NCBI GenBank assembly: GCA_964614655.1
Contig: CAZTPF010000033.1
Coordinates: 1 to 20,497, forward strand
DNA length: 20,497 bases
Direction of reading: 5' to 3'
From: Casp-actino8 sp964614655
GTDB taxonomy: Bacteria; Actinomycetota; Acidimicrobiia; Acidimicrobiales; Ilumatobacteraceae
The notes beneath the pieces are model-generated. The model was not told the origin of the DNA. It worked only from the letters and a program-made list of their open reading frames with translations, and did not search any database. The translations under genes and the position numbers were made by a program. Within the stretch, counting starts at the first letter, position 1. Each line of letters begins with the position of its first letter. Shown in pieces: positions 1 through 6,893 of this stretch.

Positions 1-334
1 TGTAGGTCGCAACAGCGGTCTCGCCATCCATGAAGTCGACCGTGAGGTCGGTACAGTCGCCGGCGATGCCGTCGACGGTCACTGCTGAGACCTTGATCCC
101 GTTCGACGACGTGTTGCCGTAGGCGAACGACGTCGTGACTCCGTCGGAATCGCAGGCTTCGGCAGCCGACTCGCCGACGGCGGGAAGAAACGGCACGTCG
201 ACGTTCAGGCTGTCGAAAGCCAATGCGGCCACTGGTACGGCGAGACCAATCGTCGCCGCCAAACCCAGTCCTCGAACCAGTCGTCGGCCCCGTGGTTTCG
301 GGTCGACGTCTCGAGGTCGTTCGATCGTGTGCAT
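1..334 (-). CDS. Secreted/membrane-anchored protein, N-terminal part (cut by window edge)
   Basis: The reverse strand is open from an ATG at 334 to the window edge, giving 111 residues with no stop. The protein begins with an Arg-rich segment (residues 13-21) followed by a hydrophobic stretch (about 22-40, rich in Gly, Leu, Ala), as expected of a signal peptide or membrane anchor. The exported part visible so far has two cysteines (C61 and C94) and a Ser/Thr/Gly/Val-rich composition suggesting a beta-rich extracellular domain. A GAGGAA Shine-Dalgarno lies just before the ATG. It is transcribed divergently from the acyltransferase at 473. I do not recognise the family, and the C-terminal part that would decide it is outside the window. 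Confidence 0.6.
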   Translation of the reverse strand, partial: MHTIERPRDVDPKPRGRRLVRGLGLAATIGLAVPVAALAFDSLNVDVPFLPAVGESAAEACDSDGVTTSFAYGNTSSNGIKVSAVTVDGIAGDCTDLTVDFMDGETAVATY

Positions 335-472
335 GGTTCCTCGCTTCGTGTCCGGCCTTTTCGATGGGACTCTCCCGTCGGGGATCGGAAACGTAGGAGG
401 TGGTGGACGGTTAGTGGTCGCGAGAACGAGCATCGTGACAGAGGTGGTCGCGACGAGGAGTAGCGTTCGCCC

Positions 473-1954
473 ATGAGGCAGTTGTCGGGGCTCGACGCCA
501 CGTTCCTCCACATGGAGTCGTCGACGACCTTCGGCCACGTGTCGGGCTTGGCTTTGTACAGCCGTCCGACTCCCGACTTCGATCCCTACCACGTCGTGTA
601 TCGACGGTTCGAGGCCCTGGCCGGTCGGGCTGAACCACTTCATCATCGGTTGTTGGAAGTGCCCTTCGGACTCGATCATCCCTACTGGGTGGTCGACGAC
701 GATTTCGACCTCGATTTCCACGTGCGACATCTCGGCCTTGCGCCTCCGGGCAGTGAACGCCAGTTGGCCGATCAGGTCGCTCGGATCTTCGGACGCGCTC
801 TCGATCGAACCCGCCCCTTGTGGGAGGTCTACGTCATCGAGGGTCTGTCCGATGGCCGTTGGGCTCTCATGACGAAGTTCCATCATTCGGCCATCGATGG
901 CGGGGCCGGGGTCGTGCTCTTGAACATGCTCACCGACACCGAACCCGATTCCGAACCCGATCTCGAACCGGTCCCGATCGTTCCCGAGCCGTTGCCCACG
1001 CCGAACGAACTCGTGCGCCGCGCAGTGGGAAAGCTGGTATCGGATCCCGTGCGCGCCGTGAGGTTGCAGCTGCGAGTGACACAGGGTCTGGTCGACGCGG
1101 CCGGATCACCGATCGGAAGTCGGGTCACGCGTCAGGTTCGACGAACGGTTCGGACGATCACCCGTCGACCCGACGTCGACAATCCGACACCGGTGGAGCG
1201 AGTGAAACTTCCTCTCACGCCGGCTCCTCCGACGCCGTGGAACAAGACCATCACCTCGCACCGCCGATTCGCCATGCGTTCGGCGTCGCTCGACACCTTG
1301 AAGAACTTGAAGACGGCATCGGGCGGCACCGTGAACGACGTGGTCATGGCGATCTGCACGGGAGCCCTTCGCCGTTACCTCGTCCACCACGATGCGCTTC
1401 CCGATCGGCCACTTCGAGCTCTGGTGCCGGTGTCGTTTCGAACCGGTGAGGAAGACGTTCCCTGGACGAACATGGTGTCGGGAGTCGTCGCCGAATTACC
1501 GACGACGTTCGACAGTCCGATCGATCGTGTCGCCGAGTGTCACCGGGCCATGGAGGACGCCAAACGCCAATTCGATCTGATCCCGGCCGACACCATCGCC
1601 GAAGGTGCGCAGGCCACGTCGCCGTTGCTGGCCACTGCGGCGACCCGGCTCGCATCGCGCCTTCGCTGGGCCGACCGCGCCAATCTCCTGCCGAACAACG
1701 TGGTGATCTCGAACGTTCCGGGGCCGAGGTCGCCGATGTGGCTGAGCGGGGCCCGGATGGAGAACTACATCCCCATCTCGATCGTGACCGACGGGATGGG
1801 TCTCAACATCACCGTGCACAGTTACCTCGATCGGCTCGATTTCGGACTCATCGCCTGTCGTGAACTCGTGCCCGACCTCTGGGATCTGCTCGACATGCAT
1901 TTCGAAGAGATCGACGAACTGTGCCGTGTGTTCGGAGTGGACAACCGGAACTGA
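473..1954 (+). CDS. Wax ester synthase/diacylglycerol O-acyltransferase (WS/DGAT)
   Basis: This 493-residue protein is the normal length for bacterial WS/DGAT enzymes, which transfer acyl groups from acyl-CoA to diacylglycerol or fatty alcohol to make storage triacylglycerol or wax esters at the cytoplasmic membrane. Diagnostic features are the N-terminal LDATFLHME segment (7-15), RPLWE (114-118), the catalytic HHxxxDG motif (HHSAIDG, 137-143), an NDVVMAICTGALR helix near 305, and a C-terminal NNVVISNVPGP segment. The start is supported by GAGGAG about 12 bp upstream. Its stop codon abuts the stop of the convergent DUF6941-like gene in the hexamer TGATCA. The presence of this enzyme suggests a lipid-storing actinobacterium. 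Which acceptor is preferred cannot be read from the sequence. Confidence 0.93.
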   Translation: MRQLSGLDATFLHMESSTTFGHVSGLALYSRPTPDFDPYHVVYRRFEALAGRAEPLHHRLLEVPFGLDHPYWVVDDDFDLDFHVRHLGLAPPGSERQLADQVARIFGRALDRTRPLWEVYVIEGLSDGRWALMTKFHHSAIDGGAGVVLLNMLTDTEPDSEPDLEPVPIVPEPLPTPNELVRRAVGKLVSDPVRAVRLQLRVTQGLVDAAGSPIGSRVTRQVRRTVRTITRRPDVDNPTPVERVKLPLTPAPPTPWNKTITSHRRFAMRSASLDTLKNLKTASGGTVNDVVMAICTGALRRYLVHHDALPDRPLRALVPVSFRTGEEDVPWTNMVSGVVAELPTTFDSPIDRVAECHRAMEDAKRQFDLIPADTIAEGAQATSPLLATAATRLASRLRWADRANLLPNNVVISNVPGPRSPMWLSGARMENYIPISIVTDGMGLNITVHSYLDRLDFGLIACRELVPDLWDLLDMHFEEIDELCRVFGVDNRN

Positions 1955-2371
1955 TCACTGTCGGCTGCGCACGTGGAACACTCGGTTCCAGTCGCGGTTT
2001 CCCCGGCCGTCGACCGATATGCGCCACTCGTAGGTTCGCCCGGGCTCGAGGGTGATCGGAGGAATCTGAACGGCGACGTTCTGGTCGATGTCAGAACCAG
2101 GTTTCACGCCCTCGGGGCGTCGAACTTCGAAGGCGATCTCGATCGCGAGCGCTGATGCGTTGACGAGTACCGCCCGCCCGTCTTCGTCGACGAGTTCGGC
2201 TCTGATCACGATCCGTTGATCGGCCATGTCCCAGGGGACCTTGGCCATGAAGGCGAGAGAACTGGCGAAAGGACCGGGTCCGACTTGCGTCCAACCGGCC
2301 CCCGCCATCATCACCTTGCCGTCGTGGGTGACGGCGTAGTCGGCCAGGACCACTTGCAGTTGAATCGGCAC
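1955..2371 (-). CDS. DUF6941-like small protein
   Basis: This is a 138-residue protein of unknown function. It opens with VVLADYAV..DGKVMMAGAGW, resembling the DUF6941 family, whose members carry a short beta-sandwich-like domain. No signal peptide, membrane segment or catalytic motif is visible. Hydrophobic and charged residues alternate in predicted beta strands, and the C-terminal part (EPGRTYEWRISVDG) looks like another strand pair. I chose the GTG at 2371 because AAGGGAG lies about 6 bp before it and because longer starts would run into the divergent trmB promoter and coding region. Only 36 bp separate it from trmB, so the two share a promoter region. The family assignment is from memory of the motif, not from a search. 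Confidence 0.7.
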   Translation of the reverse strand: MPIQLQVVLADYAVTHDGKVMMAGAGWTQVGPGPFASSLAFMAKVPWDMADQRIVIRAELVDEDGRAVLVNASALAIEIAFEVRRPEGVKPGSDIDQNVAVQIPPITLEPGRTYEWRISVDGRGNRDWNRVFHVRSRQ

Positions 2372-2395
2372 GAGGACTCCCTTCGGACTCGCCGG

Positions 2396-2401
2396 TACCG
2401 T
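2396..2401 (+). promoter_or_regulatory. -10 hexamer of a probable leaderless promoter for trmB
   Basis: TACCGT is separated by exactly six bases (AACAGC) from the GTG start of trmB. Transcription would begin at or next to the start codon. There is no Shine-Dalgarno before this GTG. Confidence 0.5.
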
Positions 2402-2407
2402 AACAGC

Positions 2408-3097
2408 GTGAACCACGAGGCCGATGCGACCCGATCGTCTCGAACCTTCAAACCACGCCGTCGTCGGCTCGGGAAGAGACGGGAGTCTCTGCACGCCGAA
2501 CTTCTTCCGCTGTTGGGCCTCGCCGAGTCAGGTCCGCTCGTCGATCTTCGCTCGCTGTTCGAACCGGGAGCGACCGTGTGCCTCGAGATCGGTTCCGGTA
2601 ACGGCGATCTGGCATCGCATGTGGCGCGACATCTTCCCGATGTGGGTGTCGTCTCGGTCGACGTGCATCGACCGGGAATCGCCCGATTGCTCGACGATGC
2701 CGACACCTACGGATTGTCCAATCTTCGCGTCGTCGAAGGTGATGCGCTGATCTTCGTCGAGCGGTTGCCGACGTCGTCCCTCGACGAGATCTGGATCTTC
2801 TTTCCCGATCCTTGGCCGAAGAACGCGCAGGCTCATCGGAGGCTCCTCACCCCGGATCGACTCGTCAGGTTGGCCCGCGTCCTTCGGGAAGGCGGAGTCA
2901 TCCGGGTGGCGACCGACGTCGACTCCTACGCCGTGTCGATCGAGAGAAATCTCCGGGATTCGGGCCTGTTCGAGCCGCCCCGTTCGGATCGCCCCGACTG
3001 GCGGATCGAGACGGTGTTCGAGCGGGCGGGTCGTGAGGCCGGTCGCTCGTCCACCGACCTGAGCGCAGTGCGCAACAGTTCGCCTATCGAGGTCTAG
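2408..3097 (+). CDS. trmB: tRNA (guanine-N7-)-methyltransferase TrmB
   Basis: This 229-residue SAM-dependent methyltransferase makes m7G46 in the variable loop of tRNAs. The N-terminal RTFKPRRRRL (12-21) matches the conserved RSFxxRxxR-type start of the family. The SAM-binding motif is LEIGSGNGDLA (59-69), an acidic residue D85 ends the second strand, and the family signature FPDPWPKNAQAHRRL (132-146) is intact. The GTG at 2408 was chosen because it places the conserved N-terminus about ten residues in and has a leaderless-type -10 six bases upstream. Reading further upstream would overlap the divergent gene. The TAG stop shares bases with the stop of the convergent phosphotransferase (CTAG at 3094-3097). 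Confidence 0.93.
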   Translation: MNHEADATRSSRTFKPRRRRLGKRRESLHAELLPLLGLAESGPLVDLRSLFEPGATVCLEIGSGNGDLASHVARHLPDVGVVSVDVHRPGIARLLDDADTYGLSNLRVVEGDALIFVERLPTSSLDEIWIFFPDPWPKNAQAHRRLLTPDRLVRLARVLREGGVIRVATDVDSYAVSIERNLRDSGLFEPPRSDRPDWRIETVFERAGREAGRSSTDLSAVRNSSPIEV

Positions 3098-4152
3098 ATG
3101 CCGAGTCGCGTGCCGGCGTCGAGATCGTCGGCGGCGGCAAAGGCCCGTCGTACGAGGGCGTCCATGAGAGCGGCACCGCGTTCGTTGGCCGTGTCGAGTG
3201 TGAGGATGCTGGCCGCGAACGACGTGCAATAGAAGAGGCAGCCCTCGGCGTAGCCCTGGGTGATTCGTTCCGGATCGGCCCATTCGTCGGGCACCCCTCC
3301 GGTGCGCATCGCCGCCGCGTAGCGCTCGATGAGGTCGGCCTGATGGGCTTGACGCATCTCGGTCGGCAGGTTCGTGCCGAGGAAGTAGACGAGATCGGTG
3401 GTGCTCGGGGAGCGCATCGACAATTGCCAGTCGACGAGAGTCATCGATCCGTCGGGCGCGAAGAACATGTTGTCGAGGCGGAAGTCGCCATGAGTGAGAG
3501 TGAGGGGCCAGTCGACGTACTTCTGTATCCACGTCTCCACCATCGGGGCGAAGGTTTCGCACCAGCGCAGTACTCGCTCGGGCAGGGAGTCGCCGTAGCG
3601 GGCGAGAAAGGTCGGCCAACCCATGTCGAACATCGACCCCACCGATGCACTCATCGGATCGGAGATGTCGGGCATCCAGGTGAGGTCGGCGAGATCGGGA
3701 TGGTCGAACCACGAACTGTGAAGAGTGGCCGCCGTGTCGATCACCGAGTGGGCTTGGGCCAACGTGGGACCGGCCACCTGATCGCCGGGCACGAGTGGGT
3801 GGAGGTCCTCCAGGATCAAGACGTAGGGGTCGTCGGACGAATGGAGGCATCGGGCCAGACGCACACCGTGCATCGACGGAGCGACCTCGGTGTAGAAGCG
3901 GTGCTCACGTTCCCAGACGCGCATCATCTCGCCGATCATCCGACCGCCAGGATCGGCGGTCGGCATCTTGACGATCACGCGTTCGGGCACATCAGGTGCC
4001 AGCGAATTGCCCGAGAGCGAAACGCGAGCGAGTTGACCCATGAAGCCTTCGCCGGTGCCGATGGTCTGAACCTCGAAAGACGTGATCGGAGTTCCGAGAG
4101 TCGCCGACAGCCACTCGGCGGTGATCTCGGACGTGGTGGTCGGTGCCTGCAT
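3094..4152 (-). CDS. APH-fold phosphotransferase (EcKL/phosphotransferase-family kinase-like)
   Basis: This 352-residue protein has the aminoglycoside-phosphotransferase/ecdysteroid-kinase fold. Visible elements are the N-lobe lysine in VIVKMP (K62), an LEDL segment (114-117) at the hinge, the catalytic HGDFRLDN motif (221-228) and the metal-binding LVDWQ (D241). These are the residues expected for ATP-dependent phosphorylation of a small hydroxyl-bearing molecule. Actinobacterial members near lipid or xenobiotic genes are often annotated simply as phosphotransferase family proteins, and the substrate cannot be deduced here. The ATG at 4152 has a strong AGAGGGGG Shine-Dalgarno. The gene is convergent with trmB, sharing stop-codon bases, and divergent from the FAD oxidase with a 70-bp gap. 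Confidence 0.85.
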   Translation of the reverse strand: MQAPTTTSEITAEWLSATLGTPITSFEVQTIGTGEGFMGQLARVSLSGNSLAPDVPERVIVKMPTADPGGRMIGEMMRVWEREHRFYTEVAPSMHGVRLARCLHSSDDPYVLILEDLHPLVPGDQVAGPTLAQAHSVIDTAATLHSSWFDHPDLADLTWMPDISDPMSASVGSMFDMGWPTFLARYGDSLPERVLRWCETFAPMVETWIQKYVDWPLTLTHGDFRLDNMFFAPDGSMTLVDWQLSMRSPSTTDLVYFLGTNLPTEMRQAHQADLIERYAAAMRTGGVPDEWADPERITQGYAEGCLFYCTSFAASILTLDTANERGAALMDALVRRAFAAADDLDAGTRLGI

Positions 4153-4186
4153 CGTGCGCCCCCTCTGCGACGTGTGCGGCTGAACG

Positions 4187-4216
4187 CCGACACCCTAGAT
4201 CACCGATCGCTACCCT
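4187..4216 (+). promoter_or_regulatory. Probable leaderless promoter of the FAD oxidase gene
   Basis: A -35-like CCGACA (4187-4192), an 18-bp spacer and a -10 TACCCT (4211-4216) are followed by exactly six bases and then the GTG start at 4223. No Shine-Dalgarno is present, so a leaderless mRNA is likely. Confidence 0.5.
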
Positions 4217-4222
4217 TTCGAC

Positions 4223-5572
4223 GTGCCCGTTTCCCTCGACTTGCGTGGTTCGCTCGAAGAGCTCGTGGGTGCCGAATACGTGATCGACACCGAACCCGCC
4301 GACGACGTCGACTGGACGGGTCGCTATGTCGGCGAGTCGACGGTCCTCGTCCGGCCGGGATCGACTGCTGAGGTGGCCGGATTGGTCGCCTGGGCTCGCC
4401 GGCACCGGGTGGCCATCGTTCCGCGTGGTGGAAACACCGGACTGGTCGGAGGCTCCATCGCCCGCGGTCGTTCGATCGTCGTGTCGACCAGTCGGTTGCG
4501 ACACATGGGTCCGGTCGATCCTTTGTCGCGTCAGGTCACGGTCGGAGCCGGCGTCACGCTGCACGAGCTCCAGGAGCACGTGGCGCCGCACGGCCTGCGG
4601 TACCCGGTCGACTTCGGAGCGCGTGGGTCGGCCACCATCGGCGGGTCGGTGGCCACCAACGCCGGAGGCGTCAACGTCGTCCGGTACGGGATGACCCGCC
4701 GCCAGGTCGTCGGGGTCGAAGCAGTTCTCGGCTCGGGGGAGACGGTGTCCCATCTCGGAGGACTCGTGAAGGACAACACGGGCTACGACTTGGCCGGCCT
4801 GTTGTGCGGGAGTGAGGGCACTCTCGGCATCGTGTCCGCCGTTCGGGTACAGCTGGCGCCGAGGTTGCCGCACGTGGTGACCGCTCTGATCTCCTGCGAC
4901 GACGTCGCGACTGCGGTCGACATCGTGGGGTCGGTGTGCTCTCGCCTCGACACCGTCGATGCCGCCGAACTCGTGACCGATCAGGGTGTCGCGCTGGTGC
5001 GCGAACAGGCCGGATTCGAAGGGGTCGTTCCGAACCGCCCGGTGCACGTTCTTCTGGAGTGCTCGAGCACGGTCGACCAGGTCGACGTGTTGTCGGAGCT
5101 TCTGGAGGAGCACGACGGAGTCGAGGTCTCGGTTGCCGTGACCGCGTCGCACCGTGAGCGCCTCTGGAAACTCCGCGACGAGCAGACGCCGTCCATCAAT
5201 CGAGTCGGGATCCCGTTCAAGTTCGACGTGACGGTTCCACTTCCGCAGCTGGCCGCCTTCGTCGATCGCATTCCGTCGGCCGTCGCCGACGTCAGGCCTG
5301 GGGCGCGAACGTTCGTGTTCGGTCATGCGGCCGATGGCAACATGCACGTGAACGTGGTGGGCGGAGACGGGAGCGAGATCGCCCTCACCGACCGTGTGCT
5401 CGGAGAAGTGGTTGCGTGTGGTGGGAGCATCTCGGCTGAACACGGAATCGGTACGGCCAAGCAGGCATACCTTCACTTGGTGCGATCGACGGCCGAGATC
5501 GACGCGATGCGCGCGATCAAGACGGCACTCGATCCCGATGACGTGATGAATCCCGGAGTTCTGTTTCCCTAG
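4223..5572 (+). CDS. FAD-linked oxidase, GlcD/D-lactate dehydrogenase type
   Basis: This 449-residue flavoprotein belongs to the PCMH-type FAD-binding family that oxidises D-2-hydroxyacids such as glycolate, D-lactate or D-2-hydroxyglutarate. The N-terminal FAD domain shows PRGGNTGLVGG (67-77), SATIGGSVATNAGG (136-149), KDNTGYDL (183-190) and GSEGTLGIV (196-204). The C-terminal FAD-oxidase domain has FGHAADGNMHVNV (366-378) and SAEHGIG (404-410), and it ends with the usual MNPGVLFP. No iron-sulfur domain is fused, and no GlcE/GlcF partners lie nearby, so this is probably a stand-alone cytosolic enzyme. The GTG start is supported by the leaderless promoter pattern. The precise hydroxyacid cannot be determined from sequence alone. 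Confidence 0.9.
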   Translation: MPVSLDLRGSLEELVGAEYVIDTEPADDVDWTGRYVGESTVLVRPGSTAEVAGLVAWARRHRVAIVPRGGNTGLVGGSIARGRSIVVSTSRLRHMGPVDPLSRQVTVGAGVTLHELQEHVAPHGLRYPVDFGARGSATIGGSVATNAGGVNVVRYGMTRRQVVGVEAVLGSGETVSHLGGLVKDNTGYDLAGLLCGSEGTLGIVSAVRVQLAPRLPHVVTALISCDDVATAVDIVGSVCSRLDTVDAAELVTDQGVALVREQAGFEGVVPNRPVHVLLECSSTVDQVDVLSELLEEHDGVEVSVAVTASHRERLWKLRDEQTPSINRVGIPFKFDVTVPLPQLAAFVDRIPSAVADVRPGARTFVFGHAADGNMHVNVVGGDGSEIALTDRVLGEVVACGGSISAEHGIGTAKQAYLHLVRSTAEIDAMRAIKTALDPDDVMNPGVLFP

Positions 5573-5597
5573 TCGACGAAAGGTCGGGGCGAGCGGC

Positions 5598-6176
5598 TCA
5601 ACTGGTCATGCCCTGAAGTCCGACGAAGCTGCGAGCGAGCTCGATCTCTCCCATGTGACGAAGCCCGTGCTGGTAGAGCCAGCACTCGATGCCGTCGAGC
5701 ACACTGACGCCGTCGTCGTTGGCGACTCGAGCGCTGAATGTCGAGGCGATCTGAGGAGGGAACGGACGCGGGATCACGATGCGATCGAGGTCGCTGGGCG
5801 CGAGTGTGGCGAGCCAGGCTTCGGTCCGGTCGAACACGGCTCGGATGTAGTCGCGAAAAGCATCGAGGTCACCGATTCGCTGGGCCGTCATCTCGTCGAC
5901 CGTGCGATGTTTGCCGTGATCGGCGATCGCCGGTTTCACGCGCGTCTCCCAGTCGTCGTTCCAGAGGGGTGGCTGTCCGGTGAGAAGCATGAACGACGCG
6001 TCGTGCATGTTGGCGTAGTGGAAGAGGGAGAAGGCGATGGGCAGCACACCGTCCTTCTCCTGATGATTGACGTGGCTTTCGTCCATGGTGGCGAGAGCGT
6101 CGTCGTAGAGCGAGTGCATGGCGGCCATTCGGCGCCGGAGGGAGTCGAGGGTGCGTTCGTCGTGGGATCCCGTCAT
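5598..6176 (-). CDS. DinB-like (DinB_2/DUF664-type) four-helix protein
   Basis: This 192-residue protein is largely helical and carries histidines placed as in the DinB metal-binding superfamily: H53 and H58 in LFHYANMHD, and H170 and H174 in YQHGLRHMGEIELAR. Family members bind a divalent metal; some act as mycothiol- or bacillithiol-dependent transferases, and most have no known role. The region between the His pairs (about 70-160) is aromatic-rich (PPLWNDDW). The ATG at 6176 follows TAAGGT by six bases. It is divergent from the DUF1330-like gene across 60 bp containing a palindrome, so the two may be co-regulated. Confidence 0.75.
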   Translation of the reverse strand: MTGSHDERTLDSLRRRMAAMHSLYDDALATMDESHVNHQEKDGVLPIAFSLFHYANMHDASFMLLTGQPPLWNDDWETRVKPAIADHGKHRTVDEMTAQRIGDLDAFRDYIRAVFDRTEAWLATLAPSDLDRIVIPRPFPPQIASTFSARVANDDGVSVLDGIECWLYQHGLRHMGEIELARSFVGLQGMTS

Positions 6177-6182
6177 TCCCCA

Positions 6183-6188
6183 ACCTTA
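6183..6188 (-). promoter_or_regulatory. -10 hexamer, probable leaderless promoter of the DinB-like gene
   Basis: On the reverse strand TAAGGT is followed by six bases (TGGGGA) and then the ATG at 6176. The G-run is too close to the ATG for a normal Shine-Dalgarno, so leaderless initiation is the simpler reading. Confidence 0.45.
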
Positions 6189-6199
6189 TGGCAGACAAT

Positions 6200-6215
6200 G
6201 TGCCACTAGTGACAC
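6200..6215. promoter_or_regulatory. 16-bp palindrome between divergent promoters (candidate operator)
   Basis: The sequence GTGCCACTAGTGACAC is an inverted repeat centred at 6207/6208 with seven of eight pairs matching. It lies where the -35 regions of both divergent leaderless promoters (-10s at 6183-6188 reverse and 6225-6230 forward) would fall. A bound dimer could block both genes at once. The binding factor is unknown. Confidence 0.4.
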
Positions 6216-6224
6216 GAGAACTGA

Positions 6225-6230
6225 TACGTT
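6225..6230 (+). promoter_or_regulatory. Extended -10, probable leaderless promoter of the DUF1330-like gene
   Basis: TGATACGTT contains an extended -10 (TG-N-TACGTT). The hexamer ends six bases before the ATG at 6237. No Shine-Dalgarno is present. Confidence 0.5.
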
Positions 6231-6236
6231 CCGCGT

Positions 6237-6893
6237 ATGCGCTTCGGAACCATCGACATGAACTACGCCGCCGACCTGGCCACTCGCTCGCCCGAGAACG
6301 ACGGCCCGATCTACATGGTGAATTTCATGAAGTACAAGTCCGTCGCCGAATACCGAGAAGGGTCCGATGCCGAGGGTGGGATCTCAGGAAGAGAGGCCGA
6401 CGACAAGTACGCGCCCGTCGACGTGCTCGAGCGCATCGGGGCTCACGTGGCCTTTCACGGGACGGTCGTGGCCCAGGGCTGCGACGGTGAGTGGGACCGT
6501 ATGGGCATCGTGAAGTATGCGACTCGCAAGTCGTTCATCGACATGCAGAACCGCCCCGACTTCAAGACGAAGTACGTGCACAAAGAAGCGGGAATGGACT
6601 ACACGATCGTCATGGGGACGTTGCCCATCGGTGGCCACGACGAGATTCCTCGCCGTGGTTTCGTGACATTTCGTCTGACCGCCGAACCCCACGGCGGTGA
6701 GTCGTCGCAACGAGTGGCCAGGCTCGGGGTGGAGGGAACCATCGTCGGTGACGGGCGGGTGTGGTCGGATCTCACGATGACGTGGAGCGACGAGGTGCCG
6801 TCGGTTCCAGCGTTGGAGCGAGGCGGTTCCGAAATCGTGGTCGTGGCTCAGGCCGAGATCGACCGAATGGGGAAGCTTCTCATCGCGCCGTGA
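6237..6893 (+). CDS. DUF1330-like dimeric alpha/beta-barrel protein
   Basis: This 218-residue protein begins with a segment typical of DUF1330-like ferredoxin-fold proteins: IYMVNFMKYKSVAEYR (25-40), then a GTVVAQGCDGEWDRMGIVKY strand pair, then RKSFIDMQNRPDF leading to a C-terminal strand (about residues 90-130). The fold normally forms dimers and includes small monooxygenase-like or isomerase-like proteins, most uncharacterised. The protein is about twice the usual single-domain length. The second half (about 140-215) has its own strand-rich pattern (FVTFRLT, SEIVVVAQAEIDR) and may be a diverged second copy. It overlaps the 3' end of the convergent P450 gene by 14 bp and is divergent from the DinB-like gene. 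No function is assigned. Confidence 0.7.
   Translation: MRFGTIDMNYAADLATRSPENDGPIYMVNFMKYKSVAEYREGSDAEGGISGREADDKYAPVDVLERIGAHVAFHGTVVAQGCDGEWDRMGIVKYATRKSFIDMQNRPDFKTKYVHKEAGMDYTIVMGTLPIGGHDEIPRRGFVTFRLTAEPHGGESSQRVARLGVEGTIVGDGRVWSDLTMTWSDEVPSVPALERGGSEIVVVAQAEIDRMGKLLIAP

Noticed and set aside
2528..3850. Minus-strand open frame (about 440 codons) across trmB and the phosphotransferase
   Set aside because: It overlaps two genes with intact family signatures, is Arg-rich and lacks recognisable motifs.
3992..5476. Long minus-strand open frame (about 494 codons) opposite the FAD oxidase
   Set aside because: It is rich in His, Arg and Asp, runs through the promoter region into the phosphotransferase gene, and is contradicted by the clear FAD-binding motifs on the other strand.
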